From positions 1,798,001 to 1,862,000 of the forward strand of contig OX595986.1 in the NCBI GenBank assembly GCA_951394045.1: DNA of 64,000 nt. The letters run 5' to 3'. A program made the translations under genes and the position numbers. The stretch is from Nitzschia sp. DOCU1. Taxonomy: Eukaryota > Bacillariophyta > Bacillariophyceae > Bacillariales > Bacillariaceae. The notes under the pieces were generated by a model that saw only the letters and a list, made by a program, of their open reading frames with translations, was not told the origin of the DNA and did no database searches. This document shows, piece by piece, positions 14,339-25,290 of this stretch (position 1 is its first letter; each line of letters begins with the position of its first letter).

Positions 14339-15378
14339 TAACACGCGCATCATCGCAGAAAGTACTGCTGTATTTCGCGTACGTGTAGCATGGAAAACTT
14401 GATAATGAGGGGCATACCCGACATGTGCAAGGAGCTAATCTCGTTCGGTGATGTTGCAGATGAACTCCTGAATCATTCTTGCAATCAGGGCGTACTGAGC
14501 TCTCGGGGAACTACTCTAATTTCTAGTTGGCTCTCTATAACTTCTCTCCTTCTAGCCGTTAGTCTGTTTAGTAGAGGCGCCGTTCCTACGGTATGTAGTT
14601 TCCCCATCCTCCAAGCAACTGATAAAGGGTCTGTCCTATGTTCGTGGCCGTCTGACCGGCGATGAGATGCGGTTATTCCATGGTCCGTCGATGCTTGCGA
14701 AAAACATCACCGTACTGGCTCTACAAGATCTTACGTAGAGAGCTCGCAGGAGGGTCACAGAGCGCGACACGAAGACCCACATCATAGTGCATCAAACAAG
14801 CCCCCTCCCTACTATTTGTGACACCGCACGCTGTGTACATAGGCGAGCTTATCTCTCGTCGAAGCCTGCCTGCTGTTGCCGCTATTGATAGTTCCTCTGT
14901 TTGGGCCTGCCCCCCTTCGACTCCCGTTGGCTCTCTCTGCAGCGCCTGGTGGAAGTTAACATCTATCATTCATTCTCCATTTCAAAGGGAACTCGTTTGG
15001 TAACTTGACGAGGCACGGAAAAGGTCCTTGCATTCATCACGCAACTGCAACAGCAGCAGCGAGACATTCGACGATTAACAACAAACAGGGACGACTGGGG
15101 CATTTGTGGCCGTGGTGTGTTGCCAGATAAAACGAAAAAGATCCGGGGTGCATTTAACCCCTTAAGGAGAGACGCGGCGGATCCACTGTCTGTGCGTGGT
15201 TGAATTGAGCTCCGTCGTCGTCGCTGTTGTTATTGTTGTTGGATCCCTGACAGCTTGTAGTAGTGGTGTCAGCTCAGATCCATCCATCCATCGCTCGCTT
15301 GCTTCAATCTTGTTTGATCGAGTGACTCGTTTGTGGATTGAGTATTTTGAAAATAATAACAATAACAAAAACAAAACA
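14339..15378. other. intergenic stretch downstream of PRP5
   Basis: About 1 kb contains PRP5 3' sequence and the promoter of the next gene. Overlapping short frames on both strands show no domain. No RNA gene or repeat was recognised. Confidence 0.4.
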
Positions 15379-16416
15379 ATGGGAGACGAAAGTAGCGCCC
15401 GCGAGCGCAAAGTCCGCTTTCACGGCCGCGTTCAGTTCAAGACGATCCGACATGTTGCCGACTTTTCCGACGAGGAAATCCAAGAAGGCTGGTACCGTAA
15501 AAAGGACTTTATGCGTATGTCCGAGGAGGTGAGCGAAATTGCGCAACTCGTAGCTCAGGGAAAGGACTCCCATAACGGAGAAGAGTTGTCCATCCGTGGT
15601 CTGGAGCACTTGGTGGAAGAAGATGTCGCCGATTATCGTGCCGAGAAAATGATTGCTTCGATTGACGCCGTCTTGGATGAACAGGATGAACAGCGAGATG
15701 AGGATATCAATGATCCCGATGTTATTGCGAAAATCTACACGGAAATTGTGACTCCGTTACAAAGGGAAGCGTATCTGGTCGGATTAAGAGATGCCAAGGA
15801 GGCAGCACTGGCAGCCGAGTCAATAGCAGATCTGCCCCCGCCACAGTCTGCCAAGGCGGCTGCAGAAGCAAAGGCCGAGATAATCAAAGAGGAGGAACCG
15901 GAACCCATGGAAGTCGACGAGCCTCCCCCTGCCAAACCCCCCAAGGAACAGCAGAAAAAGAGGGCTTCGGCCGTGGGTGTCCCGAAAAAGAAAGCACCCG
16001 CACCCAAACCAATACCAATACCCGTCAAAAAGGAAACGAAAGCATCCAGTGCGGCCGCCAAACGAACGAGCAAACAACAGCCACCCTTGAATACTGTGTC
16101 TTCGGCTGATGAAGGTGAAGAAATGTTGAACATGGGCGATGACGAGGATATGGCGAACGAAAGCCCCAAGCCAAAGCAAATTACAGCCGCCGAGCGCAAG
16201 GCTGCTGCTGAAAAGAGAAAAGCTAGAATCCGAACAGGGGTGGGCTCGGAACTATCGCCTCTGATAAGAAGACGAGATGGATCGTTTGCCTTTCGAAATA
16301 AGGAATTGGATCATGCCAAGGCGGAACTCAAGAAGCAACGCCGAGATTGTGTTCGGGATGCACTGTTCAAACACCTCGATTCACCAGATCCTTCTTCGTC
16401 GTTTGGTATCCGATGA
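15379..16416 (+). CDS. unknown charged diatom protein
   Basis: This single-exon protein has 345 residues if started at MGDESSARERK. The frame also runs upstream to 15196, but that leader is hydrophobic and low in complexity and probably 5' UTR. The conserved-looking part is the N-terminus: VRFHGRVQFKTIRHVADFSDEEIQ followed by GWYRKKDFMRM, an arrangement of an HxxDFSxEE segment and a W-Y segment that I associate with a diatom-expanded family of unknown role. The middle is Ala/Pro/Lys-rich and disordered, with KKKAPAPKP-type runs. The C-terminus is basic with a helix (AAERKAAAEKRKARIR). No catalytic motif is visible. The basic stretches suggest a nuclear or nucleic-acid-associated protein, but that is inference. 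Confidence 0.7.
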   Translation: MGDESSARERKVRFHGRVQFKTIRHVADFSDEEIQEGWYRKKDFMRMSEEVSEIAQLVAQGKDSHNGEELSIRGLEHLVEEDVADYRAEKMIASIDAVLDEQDEQRDEDINDPDVIAKIYTEIVTPLQREAYLVGLRDAKEAALAAESIADLPPPQSAKAAAEAKAEIIKEEEPEPMEVDEPPPAKPPKEQQKKRASAVGVPKKKAPAPKPIPIPVKKETKASSAAAKRTSKQQPPLNTVSSADEGEEMLNMGDDEDMANESPKPKQITAAERKAAAEKRKARIRTGVGSELSPLIRRRDGSFAFRNKELDHAKAELKKQRRDCVRDALFKHLDSPDPSSSFGIR

Positions 16417-16661
16417 TCATGTGAATGAAAAGGATGATTGCCAATATCAAGAGGGGCCCGAGGTGCTTTGCTACTGTAGCCGCCCCGGCCACCTTTCGAG
16501 CGAGAACCCTATTGCTTTTGTAGGGCTAGAGTAATTTTCTTACTACTTATTTGGAATTTGTTGTCGTTGTGCCACGTTGTGAAATTGTTTAGTAGAATCG
16601 TTTGGAACGACTAGGTAGTTACGAACAAAATCTATTTTATCATCGGCGGAGCCCCCGGTTG

Positions 16662-17750
16662 TCACACATTATCGTCCGTATTCCCTTGGGCTGCTAATCT
16701 CCTCTCCAGCGCCTCGAGTCTTGCCTGCCGAGGATCCGATGGCGGTGGACGCCGAGAGGCCGTCCCCAGCTGACGACCACCTCCGGTTGGGAACGACGGC
16801 CCGCTACTATTCGGAGTCGATGTCTCTGTTGTAGAAGAAGAATTCGCGCCAGTATAAATAGCACGCCCTGGTCGTGGATCCCCAGGCGATGGTGAGGAAG
16901 CCACTGGGCGCCCCTGCTGTGGTTGTTGTGGCCGCAAAAGACTGGAAAAGAGTCCCATACCGCCACTGGATTCCTCTTGACTCCAATCACCGCTGCCCCT
17001 TCGTTCATTCGAGACCCACCCCTCTCGACTAGTATAAGATTCTAGTATCGTTTGTTCCCACCGCTGGATGCGAGCATGATCCGCCTTGAACACCACATCC
17101 AAGTAACCACGTTGATAGGCAACCCCCATGCCAATCGATAGTAGATAGGGCAACTGAAAGCCTCCCAATAAGGAAAATACGGCCAGCAAAGCCAGGGGAT
17201 AGTACCGCGTAGGCACCATGATAAAGAACAATCGTCGCATACTCGTAGGAGGAGCTTGAGCGCATTCGATACTCAAGACTCCAAAGACAATAATCCAAAT
17301 TCCAAAGCAAGGCAAAAATTTCCACGAATGGCTTCCCGTGAGTCCAAATAAGCAAAATGCCACTATGAGGTGTAGTAGATTGACCATGATACCCAGAGTC
17401 AACACCAAGAGTCCAAAGGCGGCAGATCCCATACCATGTTCCATACGACGTCCATTGTCGGCAAATGCAACAAAGGCAAAGATCAACGAAAACAGGCTGG
17501 GACAAATAAACGGACTGATCAAAATCCGATACACCTCAAATTTGTCAATGGTAAATTGTGGCACATTGCCCACCACTAGCGGCAAATCCACAAAAAACGA
17601 CAGAACCCACGTAATAGCCTGGGATTGCAATAGATATCGTGTCACCAAGGGCGTCTCGCGTAAAAACGACTCGTAGGCTTTGAGAATGGGATTGTCGTCG
17701 GGTGGTGCAATGTCTGACATGATGGCAAGTGTTGTTTCTTCAGGGGTCAA
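16662..17750 (-). CDS. rhomboid/derlin-like multi-pass membrane protein, probably non-catalytic
   Basis: A single exon of 362 residues (352 if started at the second ATG, 17720, MSDIAPPDDNP, which may be the true start). The N-terminal half has about five to six membrane segments. Residues after TPLVTRYLLQSQAITWVLSFFV and FEVYRILISPF match the beginning of derlin/UBAC2-type rhomboid-like proteins. No GxSG serine or paired His of an active rhomboid is visible, so it is likely a pseudoprotease. The C-terminal 130 residues are hydrophilic, Pro/Ser/Gly-rich, ending with a short helix (ARLEALERRLAAQ). Members of this clan work in ER membrane quality control; that role is inferred. It converges with the gene at 15379-16416. 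Confidence 0.6.
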   Translation of the reverse strand: MTPEETTLAIMSDIAPPDDNPILKAYESFLRETPLVTRYLLQSQAITWVLSFFVDLPLVVGNVPQFTIDKFEVYRILISPFICPSLFSLIFAFVAFADNGRRMEHGMGSAAFGLLVLTLGIMVNLLHLIVAFCLFGLTGSHSWKFLPCFGIWIIVFGVLSIECAQAPPTSMRRLFFIMVPTRYYPLALLAVFSLLGGFQLPYLLSIGMGVAYQRGYLDVVFKADHARIQRWEQTILESYTSREGWVSNERRGSGDWSQEESSGGMGLFSSLLRPQQPQQGRPVASSPSPGDPRPGRAIYTGANSSSTTETSTPNSSGPSFPTGGGRQLGTASRRPPPSDPRQARLEALERRLAAQGNTDDNV

Positions 17751-18246
17751 TTTTTTTCCACTTGTGTCGACTCAAAAGACTTGCGTGGGCTGCTCGAGAT
17801 GTGGGGAGGCGCCGTCGGTCTACAGGTGGATTCAGCCGTTGCAATGAACCAAGATGCTTGCTACCAGAACAATAACAACAAACGAATGCTTTGTGCGAAC
17901 CCGCCGCCCCGTCGAATGAAGGAATCATCGTGGAGAGGGGGCGCCATCATTGTTTTCCTTTGCGTCGATGAGACGGTTTGCGTTGAAAACACCATGCTTC
18001 GAGTCGAAGGAATCAATCGACTATCGCATGTCGGTCGCGCGTTGGTCGGACGTAACATTCCAACGATCTAGTTAGTCGACATCAGGATCGACCAAGTCGA
18101 CCGTGAGCTCTGTTGTTTGGACCTCATCGACAAAAAATCCATTGAATCCTCGTCTCGACCATGATGATGCGATGCACCTCCAAAGAGACATCTCTTCAGA
18201 CCAAACAGAGCTGCCATTTGTTTTTGACTGGACACACAAAATCACT
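17751..18246. other. divergent promoter region, rhomboid-like gene / WW-NELF gene
   Basis: About 0.5 kb. The frame of the downstream gene is open back to 18103, but the extra 48 codons look like 5' UTR. No repeat or RNA gene was seen. Confidence 0.4.
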
Positions 18247-21099
18247 ATGAGTTCCACAGACGGCGACGCCGAGCCAGAGGATACGCAAAAGGAGGAGGAG
18301 GAGGAGGAGCACGAGTGGTCTGCTTTTTATGATGACGAAGGAAGGATTTACTATTACAACAATGTCAGTGGCGAAAGTTCCTGGGAAGCTCCCGAGAAAT
18401 TCAATCCTCCACCCGAGGCTCCACCTGCTGCTGCCGAACAGGCTACTGCTACGGACGCTACTGCTACTGAAGCAGAGCCGTCAACGCCAACAGCAGCCGA
18501 CAGTAGTAGCGCGTGGGTAGCCTATCAAGATGATGAGGGCCGAGAATATTATTTCAATACCGTCACTGAAGAAACGACGTGGGAAAAGCCGGATGGTTTT
18601 GTAGCAAGTGCTCTCGAAACAACCACCGCTGAACCACAAGAAGAAGAAGAAGAGGACGGGGGGGTTTCGCCCGAACGACCTTCCAGTCCCTTGGAAATGG
18701 ACGAGCCACCTCCGACTCCCGAGCCGTCGGGTGAGGATGAGGACGATGATCAGGAACGTGTGGAACCAAAAAAAGAACAAGCCTCTCCCGAACTAGAACC
18801 GGAAGAAGACCAAGTAGATCCAGCTGTCAAGCAGTTGGAGGAAGCCTGGGCGGCTCTAAATCAAACCGATGCCATTATGGAACCTGGTACGTACGTTTGG
18901 GGCTTTTCTTGGCGTGCACTTTTTTGTGGTATTTCTCAATCCGTCCTTGTTTTGGAACAACTTCTTGCAGGTGTCTTGGCGCATGTTGCCGTAGTGGTCA
19001 ATAGTGAAGGAGGAAACGGTCAGAAGGCGATTGAGGCACTCAGTGAGAGTTACTTTGGAGAAACGGCTGCTTGTGGTCTCATGGGACGATGGTTGGCAGA
19101 ATTGAAATCTCAATCGGCGACATCGGATTCGGCGGAACAGACGAAGGCCTTTTCGGATGCCGCCGAGGAGATCCGGGACATGGTGCAGGATGTTGTCAAT
19201 CGAATCACCAATGAACGCTTCACCAAAGCGGGCGGGGATAGTCTGTTGAAATTGTCCAAGAAAGAGGCGTATTTTTTGACAGAAATGATGGAATCGAGTC
19301 GGTGGAGAAAACTGTTGATTGACTTGTCGGCATCCAACAAGGACAGTGCGCTACTCATGTACTGTCTAGAGCAAATATCGAAACGAGGGCACCACCGAGA
19401 AATCGCGCGAAGAATCAACCAGTCCGACCATTTTACAGTGTTCAATGCCATGTTGGCCTCGGAACTCTCGGTGATTGGTAAGATTGCCGTTTCCGCTTGC
19501 AGAGGGTCAGATACGGCGATCTCTCTGTCAGAGCTGGTCGGTGATCTAACAAGAACCTGTACGAGCACCGCTTACACGTAAGTTTTGTGGCTCTATTTGA
19601 CAATGGCTGACCATTTCAAGCCTGACTAACAATTTCGTTAAACTTTATTCGCAGATATATCTATGCACTCGAGGTAAGTTGTTGCGTCGAGAAGGCAATC
19701 CGTGCAATGTCCTTTTGTCTCAACAATTACGTTTCTACTGCAGGTTCTGAGGCAACTCGTTGTTACCGCCAAACAAAAAGTATCTTCAGACCCCGACTTT
19801 CAAATCCCTGTTTTTGCGAGAGCGATTCGAAAATGGGAACGCCTCAACGAAGATTTACAAACTTCGATTGTCGACCCCGCGGCAGCCGCTGGATCGACCC
19901 CGCTTTTCCGCAAACGACGTTTGGACGTGGCAGTGACCATTAGCGATCTGCATCAACGTCAAAGGCGGCGAATCGTCCCTTCTGAAGACGGGGCTCCAGC
20001 GTCAAAGTTGGTCGATAGTGATGATCGGCGGTCTATGGTGGAAACTGCTGTGCTGGAGTTCCTTCGAAGATACTCGCTGGGTACGCGTGTCGATGATGGC
20101 ATACTAGACAAGATGCTTCCAGGTGGGCTTTCAGGCGACCCTTCCAACCTCGTTGGAAAGCTCATGATCAAGAGACCTTTGACGGTCAAGGCCCTTCTGG
20201 GATATATGTACAAGCCTGGTAGTCAAAGAGTGGCTTCAGTGACAATCAAAAACAAGTGCGCCCGATTGGTTGCATTGGCTGTCCATGCCGCGGAAGACGA
20301 AGCGCTGGCCGAGGCAAGAAACATGAAGGCATCTATAGAGCCAGAACGTGACGAGGTGGCTCTCACCCGCATGTTGCTAGAAGGCTCACGCCTGTGCGAA
20401 ACTCTGGAGAACATGGTGTCTTTCATAGTTGTGGCATCTAGCGACACCAAGGTGCTTGCCGAGTCCCCAGGCCAGCAGTTGTGTTCGTTGGCAGTTAAGT
20501 GCGCACCAGTGGCACAGGGTGTTGCAATCTGGGCACGAGAAATTACAAAGGGAAGCGAATTCGTTACTTCGGCATCCTACCCGACTCTGTCACCAAGTAT
20601 CTTGTCGCTCGTGAGAGTTGTGTTCTTGAAGCATCCCTTTGTTCGAGACGATGCTATTGAAGTTGCCATTAGCTTTCTCAAGCACTCGAACTCCGAGATT
20701 TCGTATCAGAAAATGAATGAAATCAAGGAGCAAAGCCTCCGCCTCCTTCTGTTTCTCTGTATAAGAGGTGAAGCACCGACAGTGCTGGGACAAATCATCA
20801 CGCTCTTGACAGGAACTACGCATTTGGATGCCTCGCTGGTGCGGTATTTCGTTTCAGGATTGTTGGAGATTGCCAAAGCTCCCTTCTCCATGCCGTTTGT
20901 CCGACTGCTCTGCACTTTGTTGAACGTACCGAGCACCGTGGAAGCTGTCAAAACAACGTACTTCGAAGACTCGAGCAAGAAACAGTTGCAACGAGTCATC
21001 CGTTATTTGGGGGATCTTGGGACCAACGGCACCCACGGGAAGTTGGGACCGGAAGATGTCAGCCTACTGAAATCCGTTGTATCAACATATGATAGCTAA
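18247..21099 (+). CDS. WW-domain / NELF-C/D (TH1) fusion protein
   Basis: Exons are 18247-18886, 18971-19577, 19655-19673 (a 19-base microexon) and 19744-21099, giving 873 residues. Two canonical WW domains lie at about residues 22-52 (WSAFYDDEGRIYYYNNV...WEAP) and 88-118 (WVAYQDDEGREYYFNTV...WEKP), followed by an acidic Pro-rich linker. From about residue 215 to the end the protein follows the order of NELF-C/D: ALSESYFGETAACGLMGRWL, SSRWRKLLIDLSASNKDSAL, the YTYIYALEVLRQL helix built across the microexon, and LDASLVRYFVSGLLEI near the end. NELF-C/D is a subunit of the negative elongation factor that helps pause RNA polymerase II. WW domains bind Pro-rich or phospho-Ser-Pro peptides such as the polymerase CTD. 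The first intron (84 bases) is 3n and without stops. Confidence 0.85.
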
Positions 21100-21305
21100 G
21101 TACTAGTCACCAATGCGACAGGTTTGACTCCGTGACAGCTTATTAAGAAGCGTATGGGTACAGATACCTCGAATCCATGCCAGGTAGGGAAGAGACGAAA
21201 CTTTGCAGGACTCGTTCGCATGTACCATCCGCGTGCTTCTAAGTTTCCTGCTCGAGTGTTATTACAGCTCCCGGACCGGAAACCCTACCACTTCCAGTTT
21301 GTCTC

Positions 21306-23912
21306 TCAAAGCTGCTTTTTCTCAGAACCGGTCGTCGCCTCTTCCCACTCAAAGTACGGAACGTTGACGACTGTCCACCCGAGGCGCTGCAACAGACACC
21401 GTTTAGCTTTTGTCGGTCCATTCTCCTTTGCCAAAATCTTTCCGGTTCCCGCCTCCCGCAAAAAGTGGGATGGGCCATCGAATTCCATAGCAATCATTCG
21501 ATCTTTGCAAGCTGCATCAATCGCCAAGAAGCCCTGGGCATTCAGCTTGTCGTCTTTAAAAGGGGATACCTCAACTTCGTGAGCAAAGCCGAGGTCGAGC
21601 AAACAATCTGACATTTCCTTCTGCATTTTAGATTCGTTGGAAGCGAATGTGAAATTGCCGATCGATGACATCCATTTGACCGGGGGTGGCAGTATTTCCA
21701 GAACCGTCGACACCATCAAATACGATTGAACGAGTTGCATGTGCTCCACGCCCGATAGTTCCACATTGCGCAAAATCGCAACTTCCAACAGCGCTTTGAA
21801 GAGCCTTCCATCATCCTTCAGATATTCAAGCACGGCAAGCGAAAAGCAAAGATTGGCAACAGACCGTGGATCTAAATTCGACGCGAATTCTGCAAATCTG
21901 TCATCAATAGCTTCGAACAAAGCTGAACACTCGACACCCAAAGTTGCACACGCCCATGCCGTATTTGCTATACTTTGCGGTATCCCATTCGAAACAAGAT
22001 ATTCAGCTCTGTCGTTAATTGCCGCGAACAGCGCTGGGCATTCGACACCCAACGTTGCAAACGCCCATGCCGTATTAGCAATATTTTGAGGGTTCCCATT
22101 CAAAACAAGATATTCAGCGTTGTCGTTAATGGCAGCAAACAATGGTGGAGACTCGATGCCCAGAGTCGCACACGCCCATGCCGTGTTTGCGATCGCTTGC
22201 GGGTCGCCATTCAATACAAGATATTCAAGTTTGTCATTAATAGCCACAAACAAGTCGGGACATTTGAAACCCAATGTCGCACACGCCCATGCCGTGTTTG
22301 CGATCGCTTGCGGGTCGCCATTCAATACAAGATATTCAATTTTGTCATTAATAGCCACAAACAAGTCGGGACATTTGAAACCCAATGTCGCAAACGCCCA
22401 TGCCGTGTTTGCGATCGCTTGCGGGTCGCCATTCAATACAAGATATTCAAGTCTGTCGTTAATAGCCACAAACAAGTCGGGACATTTGAAACCCAATGTC
22501 GCAAACGCCCATGCCGTATTTGCTATAGCTTGCGGGGTCCCATTCAAAACAAGAGATTCAGCTCGGTCGTTGATGGCCGCGAACAAGGCTGGACATTCGA
22601 CTCGCAAAGTTGCAGACGCCCATGCCGCATTAGCAATATTTTGCGGGGTCCCATTCAAAGCAAGATACTCAGACCTGGCGTTAATGGCTGCGAACAAGGT
22701 TGGACACTCGATGCCCAAAGTTGCGCATGACCATGCTGTATTTGCTATAGCTTGTGGTGTCCCATTCAAAACAAGATATTCAGCTCTGTTGTTAATGGCT
22801 GCGAACAAGGTTGGACACTCGACGCCCAAAGTTGCGCACGCCCATGCTGTATTTGCTATAGCTTGTGGTTTCCCATTCAAAACAAGATATTCAGCTCTGT
22901 CATCGATAGCCTCAAACAAAGCTGGACACTTGTCACCCAAAGTCGCACACGCCCATGCCGTATTTGCTATAGCTTGTGGTGTCCCATCCAAAACAAGATA
23001 TTCAGCTCTGTTGTTAATGGCTGCGAACAAGGTTGGACACTCAACGCCCAAAGTTGCGCACGCCCATGCTGTATTTGCTATAGCTTGTGGTTTCCCATTC
23101 AAAACAAGATATTCAGCTCTGTCATCGATAGCCTCAAACAAAGCTGGACATTCGACACCCAACGTAGCACACGCCCATGCTGTGTTTGCTATATCTTGCG
23201 GGTTCCCATTCAAAACAAGATATTCAGCTTTGTCATTGATAGCAGCAAACAACGCTGGACATTCGACACCCAAAGTGGCACACGCCCATGCCGTATTTGC
23301 TATATTTTGCGGTTTCCCATTCGAAACAAGATAATCTGATCTCTCATCGATCAGCTGAAACAATGCCGGGTCGTTGACCCCTAAGGTCGCACAGGCCCAC
23401 GCTGTATTGGAGATGTCTTGGGGATTTCCTTTCTTCACAATATCAATCCTTGGAATCAAATCGACAACAGCCGTTGCAGCTCTTGATTTTAGCTTTCGTT
23501 TCGCTATGCCATGAAGGATAGTCGCTAAGCTCCTTGTTTCCCACACACATGCTGCATCGCCCTGAAGATGCAATGTAACGTCAACGAGGAACTCTTCGAG
23601 ACGAGGATCCCCTACATTTACGGAACGAATCTTCCCAAGCTGATTCATTGCCGTTGCGTAATTCGATTGGCCGAATCGACCCCGCTCAGCTTGCCAAGTC
23701 TCAAGAATTCCTTTCCAGTCGTGTTGCCTTCCGGCTGCAAGGAGACGGCTGTTGATTATTTTTGTTTCCTTTGACACTGCTGGGTTCGCCGCTTTCTTGT
23801 AGTTTCGAGGCAAAGTGGATGAAATGTGGCGGGTAGAAGCGAGACTAGTAGTCCTATGCAAGGATACACCCAACGTGGACCGTGTCAAGTAACGCCTAGT
23901 AAGAGACCACAT
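21306..23912 (-). CDS. mitochondrial-type OPR-repeat protein with C-terminal RAP domain
   Basis: A single exon of 868 residues. The first 36 residues are rich in Arg, Ser and Thr and lack acids (MWSLTRRYLTRSTLG...), a typical mitochondrial presequence. Residues 166-683 are 14 tandem repeats of exactly 37 residues with consensus NTAWACATLGVECPALF, then an AAIN(D/N)RAEYLVLNG segment and PQxIA. The NPQxIANTAWACATLG core matches octotricopeptide-type RNA-binding repeats. Residues about 802-868 form a RAP domain (MIAMEFDGPSHF, RLGWTVVNVPYFEW), found in organelle RNA-processing factors and resembling restriction-endonuclease folds. The expected role is sequence-specific binding or processing of an organelle transcript. 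The repeats are unusually homogeneous. The antisense strand is also open through the repeats but is only a shadow. Confidence 0.9.
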   Translation of the reverse strand: MWSLTRRYLTRSTLGVSLHRTTSLASTRHISSTLPRNYKKAANPAVSKETKIINSRLLAAGRQHDWKGILETWQAERGRFGQSNYATAMNQLGKIRSVNVGDPRLEEFLVDVTLHLQGDAACVWETRSLATILHGIAKRKLKSRAATAVVDLIPRIDIVKKGNPQDISNTAWACATLGVNDPALFQLIDERSDYLVSNGKPQNIANTAWACATLGVECPALFAAINDKAEYLVLNGNPQDIANTAWACATLGVECPALFEAIDDRAEYLVLNGKPQAIANTAWACATLGVECPTLFAAINNRAEYLVLDGTPQAIANTAWACATLGDKCPALFEAIDDRAEYLVLNGKPQAIANTAWACATLGVECPTLFAAINNRAEYLVLNGTPQAIANTAWSCATLGIECPTLFAAINARSEYLALNGTPQNIANAAWASATLRVECPALFAAINDRAESLVLNGTPQAIANTAWAFATLGFKCPDLFVAINDRLEYLVLNGDPQAIANTAWAFATLGFKCPDLFVAINDKIEYLVLNGDPQAIANTAWACATLGFKCPDLFVAINDKLEYLVLNGDPQAIANTAWACATLGIESPPLFAAINDNAEYLVLNGNPQNIANTAWAFATLGVECPALFAAINDRAEYLVSNGIPQSIANTAWACATLGVECSALFEAIDDRFAEFASNLDPRSVANLCFSLAVLEYLKDDGRLFKALLEVAILRNVELSGVEHMQLVQSYLMVSTVLEILPPPVKWMSSIGNFTFASNESKMQKEMSDCLLDLGFAHEVEVSPFKDDKLNAQGFLAIDAACKDRMIAMEFDGPSHFLREAGTGKILAKENGPTKAKRCLLQRLGWTVVNVPYFEWEEATTGSEKKQL
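21864..23417 (-). repeat. 14 tandem 111-base coding repeats
   Basis: The units encode residues 166-683 of the RAP-domain protein. Every unit is 111 bases, so the array keeps frame. Repeats 3-4 and 5-6 form a nearly identical 222-base pair, and repeats 9, 10 and 11 are another near-identical set, showing recent internal duplication or gene conversion. The first and last units are the most diverged. Confidence 0.9.
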
Positions 23913-25290
23913 GGCTCCGAACTGCGCTTGCTCTTGGCGCCCTCCAAATGACGGACTGTACAGATCGTGTCGCCAGGTGCTTGAGAAATGCCGCCCACGT
24001 CGCCGTATCTCAAAGCGAGCCTAGTGTCCGCCCTTGAAGCTCGATACATCTGCAACAAAGGTTTCGAGACTACTTGCGCCGTCGTCGGCCTCTGCTTGCT
24101 TATGTCAAAGAGTATCTTTCGTTTGTTTGAGGCCAGTGTTTTGTGAGGTTCCTGTCAAAATCTGAGTTTGCGTGTCTTTTAGATCCGTGAATGCAACGGA
24201 TCGTGGACTATTATTGAACTATGTTCTGTTGCGCCGGCTATATGTAGCAAAAGATAGTTGGACGTTCCGTAGTCCAAGGAGTCGGTCACTGCCAGAACGA
24301 AAGATGGCATGCATGCGTGCGAGCGTGTCGTCCCACTCATTCATTCAGATGGTCGCCTCGACATTCAACGTTCGTCTCTTCAAGTAGCTAGCATGCAACT
24401 CGACAGTGTTCATTGAATGGCCGACCGCAGAGCTTCTAGAAACTATCCTGCCGACACCAAAGGATTTGTTTTGAGCTAGCTTGGTCGGGCAATCGTTGTA
24501 GGCTTTGCCCACTCGGGCCATGTCTGCAGCATTGCAGGGACATTCCATTCAAATTTCCAAATCCAATGTTGTAGCTGTACAAACGAGGTATCAATCGAGG
24601 TGTTGATATCTCTAGGGTAGTAGAACATGGGGCGATTCTCAATTGTTGCTTTGCAGCTCGTTCACAGCATGGGACCGCAGAATTTCATAGCGCGCCTCTT
24701 TTTGTAAACCATCCATGAATCAATCGTAAGATCGGTAGGCCAGGCACAAGGACGACAGCAAAATAACGGCATCTTCAAGATTCGGCAAGTTCTTCTGGAA
24801 GGAGACTCCGATCAATGTTGGTTTATCACTGGACCAGAGTTGGACGGCGGTGTTGTGGTTTTTTGAAGCCGTCGTGTCTTGCGTCGTTTGCGCTCTCTCG
24901 TGTCCTTTCGCAGTTTCGATCGCCCGAGTCATCTGTCGACTCGTTCGACTTATTTGTTGGTCGCTCCACGGAGTCGAATGAATCATCCATCATCTTGTGG
25001 TTGTGTGATCGATGGAGTCAAAAGATCGTCGCTCGCTCGAAAAACATCGCGACAAAAGATATCTTTGGGGCAACGAAAAAGTGCGCGCAAAAAGCTTCAT
25101 CGGAAGGGACACCACGCCGTTGTGATTCTTTGACTCTTTCAGCTACCTGGTACTTGTATTGCGTTCACTGTTGGATTCTACCCTAGTAGCAGTGAACGCA
25201 AAAGTAGTTTGTTGGCATTCTCTCGGAGGCGTGGGTGAATAGCTGGCAAGTCCATCAGATTGTGGCAAGCAGTCGAAAGTACTGGACGCC
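23913..25290. other. intergenic stretch, RAP-protein gene / ABCC gene
   Basis: About 1.4 kb between divergent starts. Several short frames exist, the longest at 24815-25186 plus, but they lack recognisable sequence. I see no RNA gene. Confidence 0.4.

Noticed and set aside
18887..18970. In-frame extra 28 residues in the NELF-C/D gene
   Set aside because: The segment has strong splice signals and is hydrophobic and unlike its surroundings; removing it joins the flanking domain cleanly.
22120..23334. 404-codon plus-strand open frame through the repeat array
   Set aside because: It is antisense to the RAP-domain gene. Because the repeats are 111 bases (a multiple of three), one stop-free antisense unit makes the whole array open. 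It has no start context or domain.
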